From NCBI GenBank assembly GCA_902363735.1, contig CABJBA010000003.1:248001-312000 (forward strand): a stretch of DNA of 64,000 bases. The letters are read 5' to 3'. Shown here piece by piece: positions 1 to 9,497 of the stretch. The notes under the pieces were generated by a model that searched no databases, was not told the DNA's origin, and worked only from the letters and a program-made list of their open reading frames with translations. Position numbers and translations under genes: made by a program. Source of the stretch: Clostridiaceae bacterium. GTDB taxonomy: Bacteria > Bacillota > Clostridia > Lachnospirales > Lachnospiraceae. How positions within the stretch are numbered: the stretch's first letter is position 1; each line of letters starts with the position of its first letter.

Positions 1-260
1 ACCAGTTCCATCTGACGGATAGGATCTCCTTCTTCATAAAGGGTGATAAAGCTCACATCGGCATTGAATTCCCCTGCTGCTTTATCCGCACCCTTCCTGA
101 AGTTGGAGTAATAATCGTCAGAGGTATCGCTGATGATGACAGAAACCGGATAAATAACAGTCTTTTTTTCTTTGATAATTAAATCTGTGGAAGACAAAAG
201 AAATAAGATTACAAGCACCCCTGCCAACAGACTCCACAAGAACTTTTCTTGTCTGGTCAC
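1..260 (-). CDS. Substrate-binding protein of a sugar ABC system, N-terminal part
   Basis: The reading frame runs off the left edge, so only about 86 N-terminal residues are visible. It opens with a GTG codon at 258-260 after a G-rich ribosome site, and this codon overlaps the stop of the kinase gene (GTGA). A single hydrophobic segment (about residues 9-25) follows a short basic start, then a segment reading VYPVSVIISDTSDDYYSNF, typical of the first beta strand of ribose/galactose-type periplasmic binding domains (Peripla_BP_4). No lipobox cysteine is seen, so it may stay anchored by the hydrophobic segment. Placed right after a YesM/YesN pair, it is probably a sensor-associated or transport-associated sugar-binding protein. 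The identity of the sugar is unknown. Confidence 0.7.
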   Translation of the reverse strand, partial: MTRQEKFLWSLLAGVLVILFLLSSTDLIIKEKKTVIYPVSVIISDTSDDYYSNFRKGADKAAGEFNADVSFITLYEEGDPIRQMEL

Positions 261-2029
261 ATCCTTCCCCCCTTTCCTGTCATGGAATCGTAAGGAACAG
301 CAGGAAGACGGATCGTGATGGAGGTCCCTTCATCCGGCTCCGAATCAATGGTAAGACCGTATTTTTCTCCAAAATACAGCTTGATCCGTTCGTTGACGTT
401 CTTTACACCGATTCCCGACCCTTTTTTGGATGTTACATGAACCTGGTCAGAGAACAGGCTTTCCACCTGCTCCACTGTCATACCCAGTCCATTATCCTTC
501 ACTGCAAGATAAAGATCCTCCTCCGTCCTCCAGACGTGAATGGCGATTTCTCCATCTCCATCCATAAATTCCATTCCATGATAGATGGCATTTTCCACAA
601 GGGGCTGGAGAACCAGTTTTAAGCTGGTTAAGTCCAGGCAGTCTTCTTCAGTTCTTATTTCATAAGAGAACTTATTTTTAAAGCGCATATGCTGGATCAT
701 CAAATAGTTACGCACATGCTCTAATTCATCCTTCACCGTAATTACACTCTTTCCTTTACTCAAACTGATGCGAAAGAAACGGGCCAGGGCCGTCACCGCT
801 TTCACGGCCTCCGCCTTCTGTTCATTTTCAATCATCCACACAATAATATCCAGAGTATTATATAGAAAGTGAGGGTTAATCTGGGACTGTAAAGTATCAA
901 ATTCCTGTTTTCTCTTAGCCTCGTGCTCCTCCACAATATCATCCATCAGGACACGTATTTGCTTTGTCATATTTTTAATGGAGTTTCCAAGATGCTGGAT
1001 TTCATAAGACCCTCCGATAAAAATAGGGGTTTCCAGGTCTCCCTCCTCCAGGATTCCCACCGATTTTTCCAGTTCCTTAATAGGATTTGTGATACGGGAA
1101 GATATATAGGAATTAATCAGTGCCAGGATAAATAAGATAAGCGTAATGAGGAACACAATAAAAAGTCTGGTCTTGATAGAGTTTAAGGAAACTACGTTTT
1201 TAGGAGTTACTCCAACCACTTTCCAGCCAGTGTAGCCTATGGATTTTACGGTGATGATCCGGCCCTCTCCCTGAAACTTCTCCTGGTGGTTTCCATCTTT
1301 ATATCCAGCTGCCGTCATATTATTCTCCTGCAGGCGGCCGGAATCAATGAGTTGGATTCTAGGATGGTAGAGAATTTCCCCGTCACTGCTGATTAAGTAA
1401 AGGTACCCCCCTTTTCCTGTCGTGACCCCGTCAAATAAATGCTCTAAACTTGAATAGCTTAAATCCACCAAAAGAACTCCCTGGGTGGTGGAGGTTCCCT
1501 CGGTCAGCTCCACAGCCCTTGATAAGGAGACCACCCACCGATACTGGTTTTCATTGCTGTCAAAAACATATTGGACATGAGGATAAGAAAAGTGCTGGTT
1601 TTCCGTCTTATCCAGAGCGCTTATAAACCAATCTTCTTTGGTCACATCCAGGCCATTTTTCAGTCTTGCTGCAGGGACAGCTTCCACCATGGTGCCTGAC
1701 TGAGAAAAGAGAGCAATATTATCCACATTATCCTTGTTGTTATCATACAAAAGGGTGATTTCGTTATTAATGGACTCTGAGGAAAGGTCCGCATTTTTCA
1801 CGGCTCCGTAATACAGGGAATCAGACAGCTTCATGACCGTTCGGAGATAGGATTCTACGGATCTGGCTGCCTGATTGATCAGGCTCTGGTTTTCCTCCTG
1901 TACCATTTCCGCCACCTGGGTGGAAAGGCGCTGATACAGGGAAAAAGTGATCAAAAGGCTGGCAGCCAGAGCGGTCACTGTAAAATATATAAAAATCGTA
2001 TAACGAATGCTGGTATTCTTTTTTTCCAT
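257..2029 (-). CDS. YesM-like sensor histidine kinase
   Basis: Membrane histidine kinase of 590 residues. The order is: transmembrane helix (about 10-32), extracellular dCache-type sensor region (about 33-285), second helix (289-308), HAMP linker (about 308-360), a His_kinase domain with the phospho-acceptor motif QINPHFLYN (His387), and a C-terminal HATPase domain with the N box LVENAIYHG and GSGIGVKN glycine motifs. This architecture is the YesM/LytS class, which normally senses sugars or oligosaccharides through partner binding proteins and phosphorylates a YesN-type AraC regulator. The regulator gene ends one base upstream of this start, so the two are surely co-transcribed. The binding-protein gene that follows overlaps by GTGA. 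The ligand cannot be read from the sequence. Confidence 0.93.
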   Translation of the reverse strand: MEKKNTSIRYTIFIYFTVTALAASLLITFSLYQRLSTQVAEMVQEENQSLINQAARSVESYLRTVMKLSDSLYYGAVKNADLSSESINNEITLLYDNNKDNVDNIALFSQSGTMVEAVPAARLKNGLDVTKEDWFISALDKTENQHFSYPHVQYVFDSNENQYRWVVSLSRAVELTEGTSTTQGVLLVDLSYSSLEHLFDGVTTGKGGYLYLISSDGEILYHPRIQLIDSGRLQENNMTAAGYKDGNHQEKFQGEGRIITVKSIGYTGWKVVGVTPKNVVSLNSIKTRLFIVFLITLILFILALINSYISSRITNPIKELEKSVGILEEGDLETPIFIGGSYEIQHLGNSIKNMTKQIRVLMDDIVEEHEAKRKQEFDTLQSQINPHFLYNTLDIIVWMIENEQKAEAVKAVTALARFFRISLSKGKSVITVKDELEHVRNYLMIQHMRFKNKFSYEIRTEEDCLDLTSLKLVLQPLVENAIYHGMEFMDGDGEIAIHVWRTEEDLYLAVKDNGLGMTVEQVESLFSDQVHVTSKKGSGIGVKNVNERIKLYFGEKYGLTIDSEPDEGTSITIRLPAVPYDSMTGKGGRM

Positions 2030-3646
2030 TTACCTGGCTCCACGAAATTTGGTCGGCGATACACCGAACTTCTTTTTGAATACATAGCTGAAATAATTCT
2101 GCTCCGGATACCCCACTTTGGCCGCAATAACATAAGTCTTATCATCGGTTTTATTAAGCAGCTCCACCGCTTTATTAAGCCGCAAATCTGTTAGGTAAGC
2201 AATGTAAGTCTGCCCCGTCTCCTTTTTAAACATGGTGGAAAAATAGGCAGGACTCATATGAAGGTGGCGGCATATCATTTCCACTGATAAATCCGGGTCC
2301 TGATAATGGTCCAGAATATACTGCTTTGCCTCCTGGATGACCTGGCGGGCAGTCATATCCCTTTCCTGGTTAATGACCTGATTCATCTTCTCCCCTGTTT
2401 TTAAAAGCCACTGTCCGAATTCCTCTTTTTTCTGAAAGTTTCCAAGGATTTCCATATAGACCAGTTCACCGCCCAGGATGTCCTCCAGTGTTAAGTCATA
2501 CTGGCGAATCATCTGAAGAACACTGTTTACCACACCGAACATATAGACCTGCTGCTGGCGGGAGTGAACTTTGGCTGATTCCATCTTCTCCATAATTCTG
2601 TACACTGCCGCCTGGATTTTTTCAGCAGGCCCAAATTTTATAGCAGAAATTAAATCTGCTTCTGTCATGCTGTCAAACTCCAGCTTCCCATTTCCCACTG
2701 GTTCCATATCATTGATATATATGGTATTTCCCCTTCCGGCTATGGCCTTATACCCCAGAGCATCAATAGAGGATTGGTAACTTTCCCTTAGACCGGACAG
2801 TTCGGTGCAGCTATGGCCGATTCCAATGGTGACGGGCACCTCCAGAATCCGTTTTGTCTCCTTACAGATATCTCCCAGTACATCAATGAGCCCAGTGGTG
2901 GAATTGTTCTCATCAAGAGCTGCCACTGCTACCATATCAGCCTCAGAGGAGGACTGGAAAATGGCAAAACGGCAATATCCCTGAAGCTTTTCCTTTACGA
3001 TCTGCATAACCGAGATGGGAATCAGTTCCTCTTCATTATGAAGAGAAAGGTTTTCCTCCATATCTCCTCGCTCTACATCAATAGCCGCCAAAATCCACTT
3101 CCTGGCTCCAAGAACCGGAACGTCATATTCTCTCAGTTTCTGCTCCGCCAGTTCTTTTGAGAGATTCTTATGAACCAGGTCGTTAAAAAATTGTTCCCGG
3201 ATAATAGGAAGGCTTTTCCTGTAATTTTCCCGAAGACGGTTTAAATTTCTTTTCTCTTCTATTTCCTGATTTAAATTGGATCTGATCTTCTTTAATATAG
3301 AAGTCAGCTCCTCCACATTAACAGGCTTTAAAATGTATTCGGTCACATTCAGCTTAATAGCTCTCTGGGCATATTCAAAGTCATCATATCCGGAAAAAAT
3401 CAGCACTTTCATGGAAGGATACTTTTGTCTGATTTTCTCCGCCAGAGCCAGACCATCCATGTATGGCATACGGATGTCCGTCAAAACCACATCAGGCTCC
3501 AGAAACTCAATTTTCTCCATGGCATCTTCTCCATTTTCCGCATCTCCAATGACCCGGAATCCGGCTTCCTGCCAGTCTATTTTCTTAATAATGCTTTTGC
3601 GCACTTCCTCTTCATCATCCACTAAAATTATGGTATATAAATCCAT
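2030..3646 (-). CDS. YesN-like response regulator (REC + AraC HTH)
   Basis: 538-residue response regulator. The receiver domain (about 1-120) has the acidic pair D10/D11, the phosphorylation site D57 in VVLTDIRMPYMDG and the K of ILKPVN. A long middle region (about 130-420) is of the kind found in YesN proteins, and the C-terminus is an AraC-type double helix-turn-helix (about 435-538, with HMSPAYFSTMFKKETGQTY and GYPEQNYFSYVFKKKFG). It should activate sugar-utilisation genes when phosphorylated by the adjacent kinase. The gene begins only 21 bases after the stop of cbiC, so it may be read through from the cobalamin cluster, unless a promoter lies within cbiC. An AAGGAA site precedes the ATG. 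Confidence 0.93.
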   Translation of the reverse strand: MDLYTIILVDDEEEVRKSIIKKIDWQEAGFRVIGDAENGEDAMEKIEFLEPDVVLTDIRMPYMDGLALAEKIRQKYPSMKVLIFSGYDDFEYAQRAIKLNVTEYILKPVNVEELTSILKKIRSNLNQEIEEKRNLNRLRENYRKSLPIIREQFFNDLVHKNLSKELAEQKLREYDVPVLGARKWILAAIDVERGDMEENLSLHNEEELIPISVMQIVKEKLQGYCRFAIFQSSSEADMVAVAALDENNSTTGLIDVLGDICKETKRILEVPVTIGIGHSCTELSGLRESYQSSIDALGYKAIAGRGNTIYINDMEPVGNGKLEFDSMTEADLISAIKFGPAEKIQAAVYRIMEKMESAKVHSRQQQVYMFGVVNSVLQMIRQYDLTLEDILGGELVYMEILGNFQKKEEFGQWLLKTGEKMNQVINQERDMTARQVIQEAKQYILDHYQDPDLSVEMICRHLHMSPAYFSTMFKKETGQTYIAYLTDLRLNKAVELLNKTDDKTYVIAAKVGYPEQNYFSYVFKKKFGVSPTKFRGAR

Positions 3647-3667
3647 GGTATTATTTCCTTCTCTCTT

Positions 3668-4306
3668 TTATTGCCGTATCTGATAAAGCAAGGCGTTTAC
3701 AATAGCCGCCGCCACGTTGCTTCCTCCTTTTCTGCCTTTTGCCACAATAAATGGTACCTGGGTCAGAGACATAATCATTTCCTTGGACTGGACTACATTG
3801 ACAAAACCTACCGGAACGCCAATAATCAGTTTGGGCTGGATCTTCCCTTCCTTTATCAGCTCGTAAAGACGCACCAAAGCAGTGGGCGCATTTCCTACAG
3901 CAAAAATACAGTTCTCTGAAAGACCGGCTGCCTTGTCCATACTGGCCCTGGCTCTGGTGGTGTTATGGTTTCTGGCATACTCTGCCACATCCTCATCTGC
4001 CATAAAGCAGTCAACGCTGCAGCCCAGACGCTTTAAAGCACCTTTGTTGATTCCCGCCTTTCCCATATTGGTATCTGTGATAATCCTGCACCCATCTTTT
4101 AATGCCGCCAGTGCTTTTTCTACCGCACTGGGAGAAAATATCATATTATCGGCATATTCAAAATCAGCCGTTGTATGAATCACCCGTTTAATAATCAGTT
4201 CATGTTCCGGTTTGAGAACCTTTTCTCCAAGTTCTTCAGTTATGATTTCAAAACTTCTCTTTTCTATTTCTTCAGGCAATACCCGTTCTAATTCGTAAAA
4301 TTCCAT
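3668..4306 (-). CDS. cbiC: Cobalt-precorrin-8X methylmutase
   Basis: 212-residue CbiC/CobH enzyme, the usual length. It moves the C11 methyl group to C12 and so turns cobalt-precorrin-8 into cobyrinate in the anaerobic corrin pathway. Visible family marks are the catalytic-histidine region IKRVIHTTADFEY (His44), TDTNMGKAGINK and the C-terminal GVPVGFVNVVQSKE. It is the last cobalamin gene of the cobS-to-cbiC cluster, 18 bases after cbiP, and is cytoplasmic. Its separation from the other corrin-ring methyltransferases by more than 40 kb is notable, because it acts directly between CbiT/CbiE and CbiA, which sit at 45-55 kb. Confidence 0.95.
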   Translation of the reverse strand: MEFYELERVLPEEIEKRSFEIITEELGEKVLKPEHELIIKRVIHTTADFEYADNMIFSPSAVEKALAALKDGCRIITDTNMGKAGINKGALKRLGCSVDCFMADEDVAEYARNHNTTRARASMDKAAGLSENCIFAVGNAPTALVRLYELIKEGKIQPKLIIGVPVGFVNVVQSKEMIMSLTQVPFIVAKGRKGGSNVAAAIVNALLYQIRQ

Positions 4307-4324
4307 TGATTTCTCCCTGTTGTT

Positions 4325-5854
4325 TTAATCCGCTTTCTTAAGTCCCATGATCTCATAAATCCGCTCCATGTCAAGGCTGTCCCTTAAAGTCTTTGCCAGG
4401 CGGTCATACTGCTGTTCCTTATATTCATCATAACGAAAACCTCCGCCAGGCTCAAAAGTCAATCCTTTTCGTTTCATCAGAGATTTTATAACGGTTGCTG
4501 CAATTCCTTCCATGTCAAAAAAGCCGTGAATGTAGGTACCGTATACATTTCCCTTTTGGCAGCCATCCATTTTAGTCAGATGGGAGCCGGACTGGCTTTC
4601 CATAACATAAGTCAAAGGAGGCAAAGACCTGGTGGTCTCTCCCATATGGATCTCATAGCCCTCCACTTCCATGCCGGAAAGTTCTTCAAAAATTCCTTCT
4701 ATACCGGTACAAGACCCTGAAACCCTTGTTCTGGTCTTTTCTTTTCCAAAAACAGTGCGGACAGGCAGAAGCCCCATGCCCCTTATGGATGAGACCGCTG
4801 ATTCCGACTCCACCATTTCAGGATCAGACAGGCTTTCTCCCAGCATCTGAAAGCCACCGCAGATGCCAAAGACAGGAACTCCGGCTCCTTCCAGCTTGCA
4901 GATTGCAGCTTCCAGGCCATTCTGACGCATCCAGAGCAAATCCTGAACCGTATTCTTGCTTCCCGGCAGAATAACCAGATCCGGTTTTCCCAAATCTGAT
5001 ACCCGGTCCACATAATGCAGATGGACCTCAGGCAAAATGGAAAAGACCTGAAAATCTGTAAAATTGGATATTTTGGGCAGCCGGATCACCGCAATTTCCA
5101 CAGCAGCTTTTTCCGTCCGCTCCTTTCCTGCCAGATGGTCTCCCAGACTATCTTCATCCTCCAAATCAACATCCATATAAGGCACCACACCTGCTACCGG
5201 AATATGAAGCCGTTCTTCAATCATTTGAAGCCCCGGATCCAGAATGGTCTTATCTCCACGGAACTTGTTGACGATCAGTCCGCCGATCAAAGCCCTTTCA
5301 TCCGGCTCCAGCAGCATAACCGTTCCATATAGCTGGGCAAACACGCCGCCCCTGTCAATATCTCCCACCAAAAGAACAGGGGCATTTGCCATCCTGGCCA
5401 TTCCCATATTGACGATATCGTCCTGTTTTAAATTAATTTCTGCCGGACTTCCTGCTCCTTCGATAACAATGATATCATACTCCTCTGACAGAGAGTGAAA
5501 AGCCTTTTCAATCTCCGGTATAAGATTTTTCTTATATGCAAAATAGTCCCTGGCAGGCATATTTCCTATAGAAATCCCGTTTACAATAACCTGGGAACCA
5601 GTGTCATTAGTGGGCTTTAGCAGAATGGGGTTCATGGCTGCCGATGGCTTTACTCCCGCTGCTTCTGCCTGAACTACCTGGGCCCGTCCCATTTCCAGAC
5701 CTTCCTCCGTAATATAGGAATTAAGGGCCATATTCTGGGATTTAAAAGGGGCAACCCGATAGCCATCCTCCTTGAAAATACGGCACATCCCTGCCGCAAG
5801 CAGGCTTTTTCCTGCATTGGACATGGTGCCCTGTATCATAATTGTTTTTGCCAT
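4325..5854 (-). CDS. cbiP: Cobyric acid synthase (glutamine amidotransferase)
   Basis: 509-residue CbiP/CobQ enzyme. It amidates the b, d, e and g side chains of adenosylcobyrinate a,c-diamide using glutamine and ATP. The N-terminal dethiobiotin-synthetase-like domain starts [17 protein letters not shown] (nucleotide loop). The C-terminal GATase_3 domain carries the nucleophile cysteine in [12 protein letters not shown]. The ATG at 5854 is chosen because AAGGAG lies about nine bases before it. A longer frame upstream would overlap cobD and has no family similarity. It follows cobD by 56 bases and precedes cbiC by 18 bases, in one operon. Confidence 0.95.
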   Translation of the reverse strand: MAKTIMIQGTMSNAGKSLLAAGMCRIFKEDGYRVAPFKSQNMALNSYITEEGLEMGRAQVVQAEAAGVKPSAAMNPILLKPTNDTGSQVIVNGISIGNMPARDYFAYKKNLIPEIEKAFHSLSEEYDIIVIEGAGSPAEINLKQDDIVNMGMARMANAPVLLVGDIDRGGVFAQLYGTVMLLEPDERALIGGLIVNKFRGDKTILDPGLQMIEERLHIPVAGVVPYMDVDLEDEDSLGDHLAGKERTEKAAVEIAVIRLPKISNFTDFQVFSILPEVHLHYVDRVSDLGKPDLVILPGSKNTVQDLLWMRQNGLEAAICKLEGAGVPVFGICGGFQMLGESLSDPEMVESESAVSSIRGMGLLPVRTVFGKEKTRTRVSGSCTGIEGIFEELSGMEVEGYEIHMGETTRSLPPLTYVMESQSGSHLTKMDGCQKGNVYGTYIHGFFDMEGIAATVIKSLMKRKGLTFEPGGGFRYDEYKEQQYDRLAKTLRDSLDMERIYEIMGLKKAD

Positions 5855-5910
5855 CTTCCTGCTCCTTTTCACAATAATTCGCCATGCATTTGGGGCATAG
5901 CGGGATACCC

Positions 5911-6999
5911 TCAGAGGGTTTTCCTGCATACAGAACCTAAAATAGAAATAAATTCTTTGTTTTCCTCCCGCTGTCTGACACAGATACGGTAATAGGTTCC
6001 GTCAAGCCCCCTGTAATTGGCACAGGAACGGATCAGAATCTTTTGTTCGAGAAGCTGATGATAAAGGAGATTTTCTTTTTCAAGAGCAGCCTGCCTTACA
6101 TCCCGGAAAAAAATATAATTAGCCATGGATTCAAAAACAAAAAATCCAAGTTTCTGAAGATTTTGCTTTAAAAACTCCCGTTCACATGAAATAAGCCTTC
6201 TGGTCTGTTCTACATAACCAGTTTCTTTAAGGGCTGCAACTCCCGCCGCCTGGGCCAGAGAGGACACACTCCAAGGCTGGCGCAGTTCCTCCATACGGTC
6301 TGATATCTTTCGGTTTAAACATATGCCGTACCCCAGACGCAGACCTGCCATTGCATAAATTTTAGTAAATGCTTTTAACAGGAACACATGTCCATATTCT
6401 TCATTTTTAAGGTCTTCCAGAACAGAATAACTCTCTGGCTCCTGCAAAAACTCATTGAAACACTCGTCTACCACACAAAAAATTTCCTTTTTACCGCAAA
6501 AATCCAGAAACTCTGCCATATCTTCCTTTTTTACTGCAAAGCCAGTAGGGTTATTAGGATTGCATAGAAATATGATCTGGAATGGAATTTTGCTTTCCTC
6601 TATCCATTTTTCCAATTTCTTTTCTTCCAGACAAAATCCATTGGTTTCATCTAAATCAAAGTAAGTGATCTCACAGGAGGAGGCCAATAGAGCCTGCCGG
6701 TACTCCAGAAAGGAGGGCGCTATTAAAAGAGCATGAACCGGCTTCACTGCCTGTACAATCTGAAAAATCAAATCCGCCGCCCCATTTCCGCATATGACGG
6801 CTTCTGACGGAACCTGGTGGAATTTTGCCAGAGACTCTTTTAAGGCCTGGCACCGGCTGTCAGGATAGCAGGAACAATGCTCCACCGACTCATGAAGCGC
6901 TTCCTTTACTTTCCTGGGAAGCCCCAAAGGGTTTATATTGGCTGAATAATCCATTGTTACGGAATTGGTATAAATGTCTCCTCCATGCTGATATTCCAT
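5911..6999 (-). CDS. cobD: Threonine-phosphate decarboxylase, PLP-dependent
   Basis: 362-residue aspartate-aminotransferase-fold enzyme of the CobD/HisC class. It decarboxylates L-threonine phosphate to (R)-1-amino-2-propanol phosphate, the linker that joins corrin ring and nucleotide loop. Evidence is the start [10 protein letters not shown], the segment [22 protein letters not shown], and the PLP-binding lysine in [15 protein letters not shown]. The start at 6999 is set by a strong AGGAGG eight bases ahead. Histidinol-phosphate aminotransferase is the main alternative, but the HGGD/ANINPLG start and the position between cbiB and cbiP favour CobD. Confidence 0.93.
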   Translation of the reverse strand: MEYQHGGDIYTNSVTMDYSANINPLGLPRKVKEALHESVEHCSCYPDSRCQALKESLAKFHQVPSEAVICGNGAADLIFQIVQAVKPVHALLIAPSFLEYRQALLASSCEITYFDLDETNGFCLEEKKLEKWIEESKIPFQIIFLCNPNNPTGFAVKKEDMAEFLDFCGKKEIFCVVDECFNEFLQEPESYSVLEDLKNEEYGHVFLLKAFTKIYAMAGLRLGYGICLNRKISDRMEELRQPWSVSSLAQAAGVAALKETGYVEQTRRLISCEREFLKQNLQKLGFFVFESMANYIFFRDVRQAALEKENLLYHQLLEQKILIRSCANYRGLDGTYYRICVRQREENKEFISILGSVCRKTL

Positions 7000-7071
7000 A
7001 TTTTCCTCCTGAATTTTGTAACTTACCCCCAAGAAGGGATTCTCCTTTGAATCAATGTTGAAAGAAACTGA

Positions 7072-8064
7072 TCATACAAACAAATAAAATATGAGAACAG
7101 TCATCAAAGCCAGTCCATAGGTAACAGACATCAAATCATTAGCCCTTGAAATATCCTTATATTCCACCGGCCTGATGTCATCTCCTATGGTAGGTTTTTC
7201 ATATTTTTTTCCAAAATAAACTGCATTTCCTGCCAATTCAATTTGCAGCACTCCGGCACAAACGGATTCTGTCTGGGCGGAATTGGGACTTTTATGGTTG
7301 AAACGGTCCCTCTTAAATATTTTAACGCCGTTCTTTCCATTAAACGGATTGTTTTCTTTCCGTTTTCTTTGGAAAAACCAGCACAAATATCCTGCCCCCA
7401 TCATAAACAGGGCAGATAATCTGGACGGTATAAAATTACAGATATCATCAAGCTTGGCCGCCGCCCATCCGAACCAGAGATATTTATCATTTTTATATCC
7501 CACCATGGAATCCATGGTATTGACTGCTTTATAGAGAAATACCCCAGGCCCGCCAAAAAACACCATGGCAAGAAGGGGGGCAATGATCCCGTCAGAGGTG
7601 TTTTCCGCCACCGTTTCTATTGCTGCCTTTGCAATTCCCATATCAGTTAAAGTTTCCGTATCCCGCCCCACGATCATGGAAACTGCCTTTCTGGCCTCCT
7701 CTGTATCCTTTTTGCAAAATGCTTTATAAACCTTCATGCTTTCCGCCCGAAGAGAACGCCATGCCATCATCTGCCCAAACATTACACTTTCCGCCGCAAC
7801 TCCTGCATAAGGGGAAATGCGATAAGCGCAGACAACCACTGTTCCGGATAAAGCTCCCACTGTCAGAAGCACCAAGACCACCAGCCATATACCAGCTGTA
7901 CGCTCCCCCTTTTCACCTTCGGGAAATTGCTTTCTAAGAAGTTTTTCCAGACTGCTGATTAATGAGCCTATTGCGCAGACCGGATGCCAGAGCCATTTGG
8001 GATCTCCAATGCATAAATCCAGAAAGCTGCCTATAAAAACTGCTAATAAATGTAGTTTTATCAT
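7072..8064 (-). CDS. cbiB: Adenosylcobinamide-phosphate synthase
   Basis: 330-residue membrane protein of the CbiB/CobD(Pseudomonas) family. It attaches aminopropanol phosphate to adenosylcobyric acid. The N-terminus LLAVFIGSFLDLCIGDPKWLWHPVCAIG holds the family's GDP-x3-HPV signature. Later marks are VGRDTETL, ENTSDGIIAPL, AVNTMDSMVGYKN and FIPSRLSAL. Several hydrophobic segments (near the start, about 50-85, 155-180, 205-230 and the C-terminus) fit an integral membrane protein. It begins eight bases after the short cobU-like gene and an AAGGTG ribosome site precedes the ATG. It is followed by cobD, the enzyme making its substrate. Confidence 0.95.
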   Translation of the reverse strand: MIKLHLLAVFIGSFLDLCIGDPKWLWHPVCAIGSLISSLEKLLRKQFPEGEKGERTAGIWLVVLVLLTVGALSGTVVVCAYRISPYAGVAAESVMFGQMMAWRSLRAESMKVYKAFCKKDTEEARKAVSMIVGRDTETLTDMGIAKAAIETVAENTSDGIIAPLLAMVFFGGPGVFLYKAVNTMDSMVGYKNDKYLWFGWAAAKLDDICNFIPSRLSALFMMGAGYLCWFFQRKRKENNPFNGKNGVKIFKRDRFNHKSPNSAQTESVCAGVLQIELAGNAVYFGKKYEKPTIGDDIRPVEYKDISRANDLMSVTYGLALMTVLIFYLFV

Positions 8065-8072
8065 TGTTCACC

Positions 8073-8462
8073 TTATTTTATCCGGGAAGAAATACCGCAG
8101 ACCAAGCGGTAAACTTCCTCCGAAATCCCTGCAACTTTAACCGATGCTCTGCCTGATACTTCTCTCCACTGTCTGTCTTTAGGGTCTACAGGCACGATGC
8201 CGCACCCCAGTTCATTAGAAATAATAATCACATCCGGATTTTTCTCTGTAATGGAACTGATAAACGAATCCATACTTTTTTTTTCGTCCAAAATCCGTCT
8301 TATATATTCATGGAATCCGTGGATGATGGAACTGTCAAAAGCAGCGTCATAAGAGTCTGACGCTCCTTCAGCCACCTTAATTCTTTCTTTTCCATTTTCT
8401 TTTGCCAGCTCCATGGCAAAGTCCAGTTTCCCCTGCCAGGCACCTCCTGTAATCAATATCAT
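8073..8462 (-). CDS. Short CobU-like protein with degenerate P-loop
   Basis: 129 residues, against about 180 for normal CobU. It starts MILITGGAWQGKLDFAMELA, where the usual GGSGSGKS nucleotide loop has become GGAWQGKL. The later segment VIIISNELGCGIVPVDPKDRQWRE matches the CobU region containing (V/I)TNEVG and the conserved GRxNQ-like end is only loosely kept (GRASVKVAG). The central block with the guanylylated histidine (RIxxHRxxR in CobU) is missing. A full CobU is encoded at 45333-45884. The ribosome site AGGAGG lies six bases ahead. It is located between cobS and cbiB, so a role in nucleotide-loop assembly is likely, but normal kinase/guanylyltransferase chemistry is doubtful. Confidence 0.8.
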   Translation of the reverse strand: MILITGGAWQGKLDFAMELAKENGKERIKVAEGASDSYDAAFDSSIIHGFHEYIRRILDEKKSMDSFISSITEKNPDVIIISNELGCGIVPVDPKDRQWREVSGRASVKVAGISEEVYRLVCGISSRIK

Positions 8463-8502
8463 GCATTGCCTCCTAAAACCGCTTTTCTTTCAACTTTATC
8501 TT

Positions 8503-9276
8503 CTATATTAAATGGGAAACCACAGCCAGGCCTGTTGCCAGCCCCAGTTCACATATTTGCAGAAAATATCCGGCCAGATCCCCGGTAATCCCACCAAATT
8601 CCCGTTTTGCCATGGTGTAATAGTAAACATAAATAACGAGGGACACAACAAATGACACCGCTGCTGCAAAAAAACCTCCCAAGTACCAGATACCTGCCTC
8701 TGCCAAAATCACATATCCAGCCATCGCAGCAGCCACAACTCTTTTTTCTGCAGCATTGGAAAACATTGCTGCAAGCCCTCCTGGCTTGGCCATGGGAAAA
8801 GTGACTACCGACAATCCACTTAAAGCTCTGGTCAGAACAAAGGTCATTGAATAAGCAGGAATTATTCCTGGCTTCATCTCTCCAAAAGCCGCCAGATAGA
8901 GAAGAACGTAAACACCCCATCCAATGATGGCAAAAGCGCCTGTATGAGGATCTTTTAATATCTCAAGCTTCTCTTCCCTGCTCTTTTGAGAAGATTTTGC
9001 ATCAATCACATCTAAAAGTCCATCCATATGAATTCCGCCTGTCACCAATACCGGAATTAACACCGGGAAAATTCTTTGAAAATACGGAAATCCCCTTTGG
9101 TTAAAGACAGTATAGGCAAACGCCACAAGAAGTCCGGTCACGGCTCCAACTAAAGGAAAAAAACACATAGCATATTTCATCCGTTCCTTAGTCCACTCCA
9201 CCTGAGGCATAGGAATACGGGAATACATGGAAAACGCAATAACAAAACTGCCCAGAAGATCCATACTCCTTTTCAT
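8503..9276 (-). CDS. cobS: Adenosylcobinamide-GDP ribazoletransferase (cobalamin synthase)
   Basis: 257-residue multi-pass membrane enzyme CobS. It joins adenosylcobinamide-GDP with alpha-ribazole (phosphate), the last main step of cobalamin assembly. Family marks are the N-terminal AFSMYSRIPMP, the acidic motif GGIHMDGLLDVIDAKSSQKSREEKLEILKD (Mg-binding DGLLD plus EKLEILKDPHTG), and five or more hydrophobic segments. It appears to be the first gene of the late cobalamin cluster. Two in-frame ATG codons (9276 and 9267) both lie very close to purine-rich sites, so the exact start is uncertain by three codons. The upstream gap shows no recognisable cobalamin riboswitch. Confidence 0.95.
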   Translation of the reverse strand: MKRSMDLLGSFVIAFSMYSRIPMPQVEWTKERMKYAMCFFPLVGAVTGLLVAFAYTVFNQRGFPYFQRIFPVLIPVLVTGGIHMDGLLDVIDAKSSQKSREEKLEILKDPHTGAFAIIGWGVYVLLYLAAFGEMKPGIIPAYSMTFVLTRALSGLSVVTFPMAKPGGLAAMFSNAAEKRVVAAAMAGYVILAEAGIWYLGGFFAAAVSFVVSLVIYVYYYTMAKREFGGITGDLAGYFLQICELGLATGLAVVSHLI

Positions 9277-9391
9277 CCTTTCACACCGTATAAAATCCAG
9301 GAATATTGTTAATCCCTGTATTTTAGAATAATCATATCATAAAAAAAGAAAATTGTCATTTCCATTGAAGTGAGAACAGGCGTCAAAAGTC

Positions 9392-9420
9392 TTGCCTTAG
9401 TGGGCTTTGTAATCTATAAT
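9392..9420 (+). promoter_or_regulatory. Predicted promoter of the ZIP transporter gene
   Basis: A -35 box TTGCCT (9392-9397) and a perfect -10 box TATAAT (9415-9420) are separated by 17 bases, about 70 bases ahead of the transporter start. The 9277-9390 stretch between this and cobS is otherwise AT-rich without a gene. No long metal-regulator palindrome was recognised. Confidence 0.65.
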
Positions 9421-9497
9421 AATAAAAAGAAGTGCAATTACTGCACCAGTTTATTTGATTGCATTTCTTAAACCAACGATGAAAAGGAGTGAGTTTT

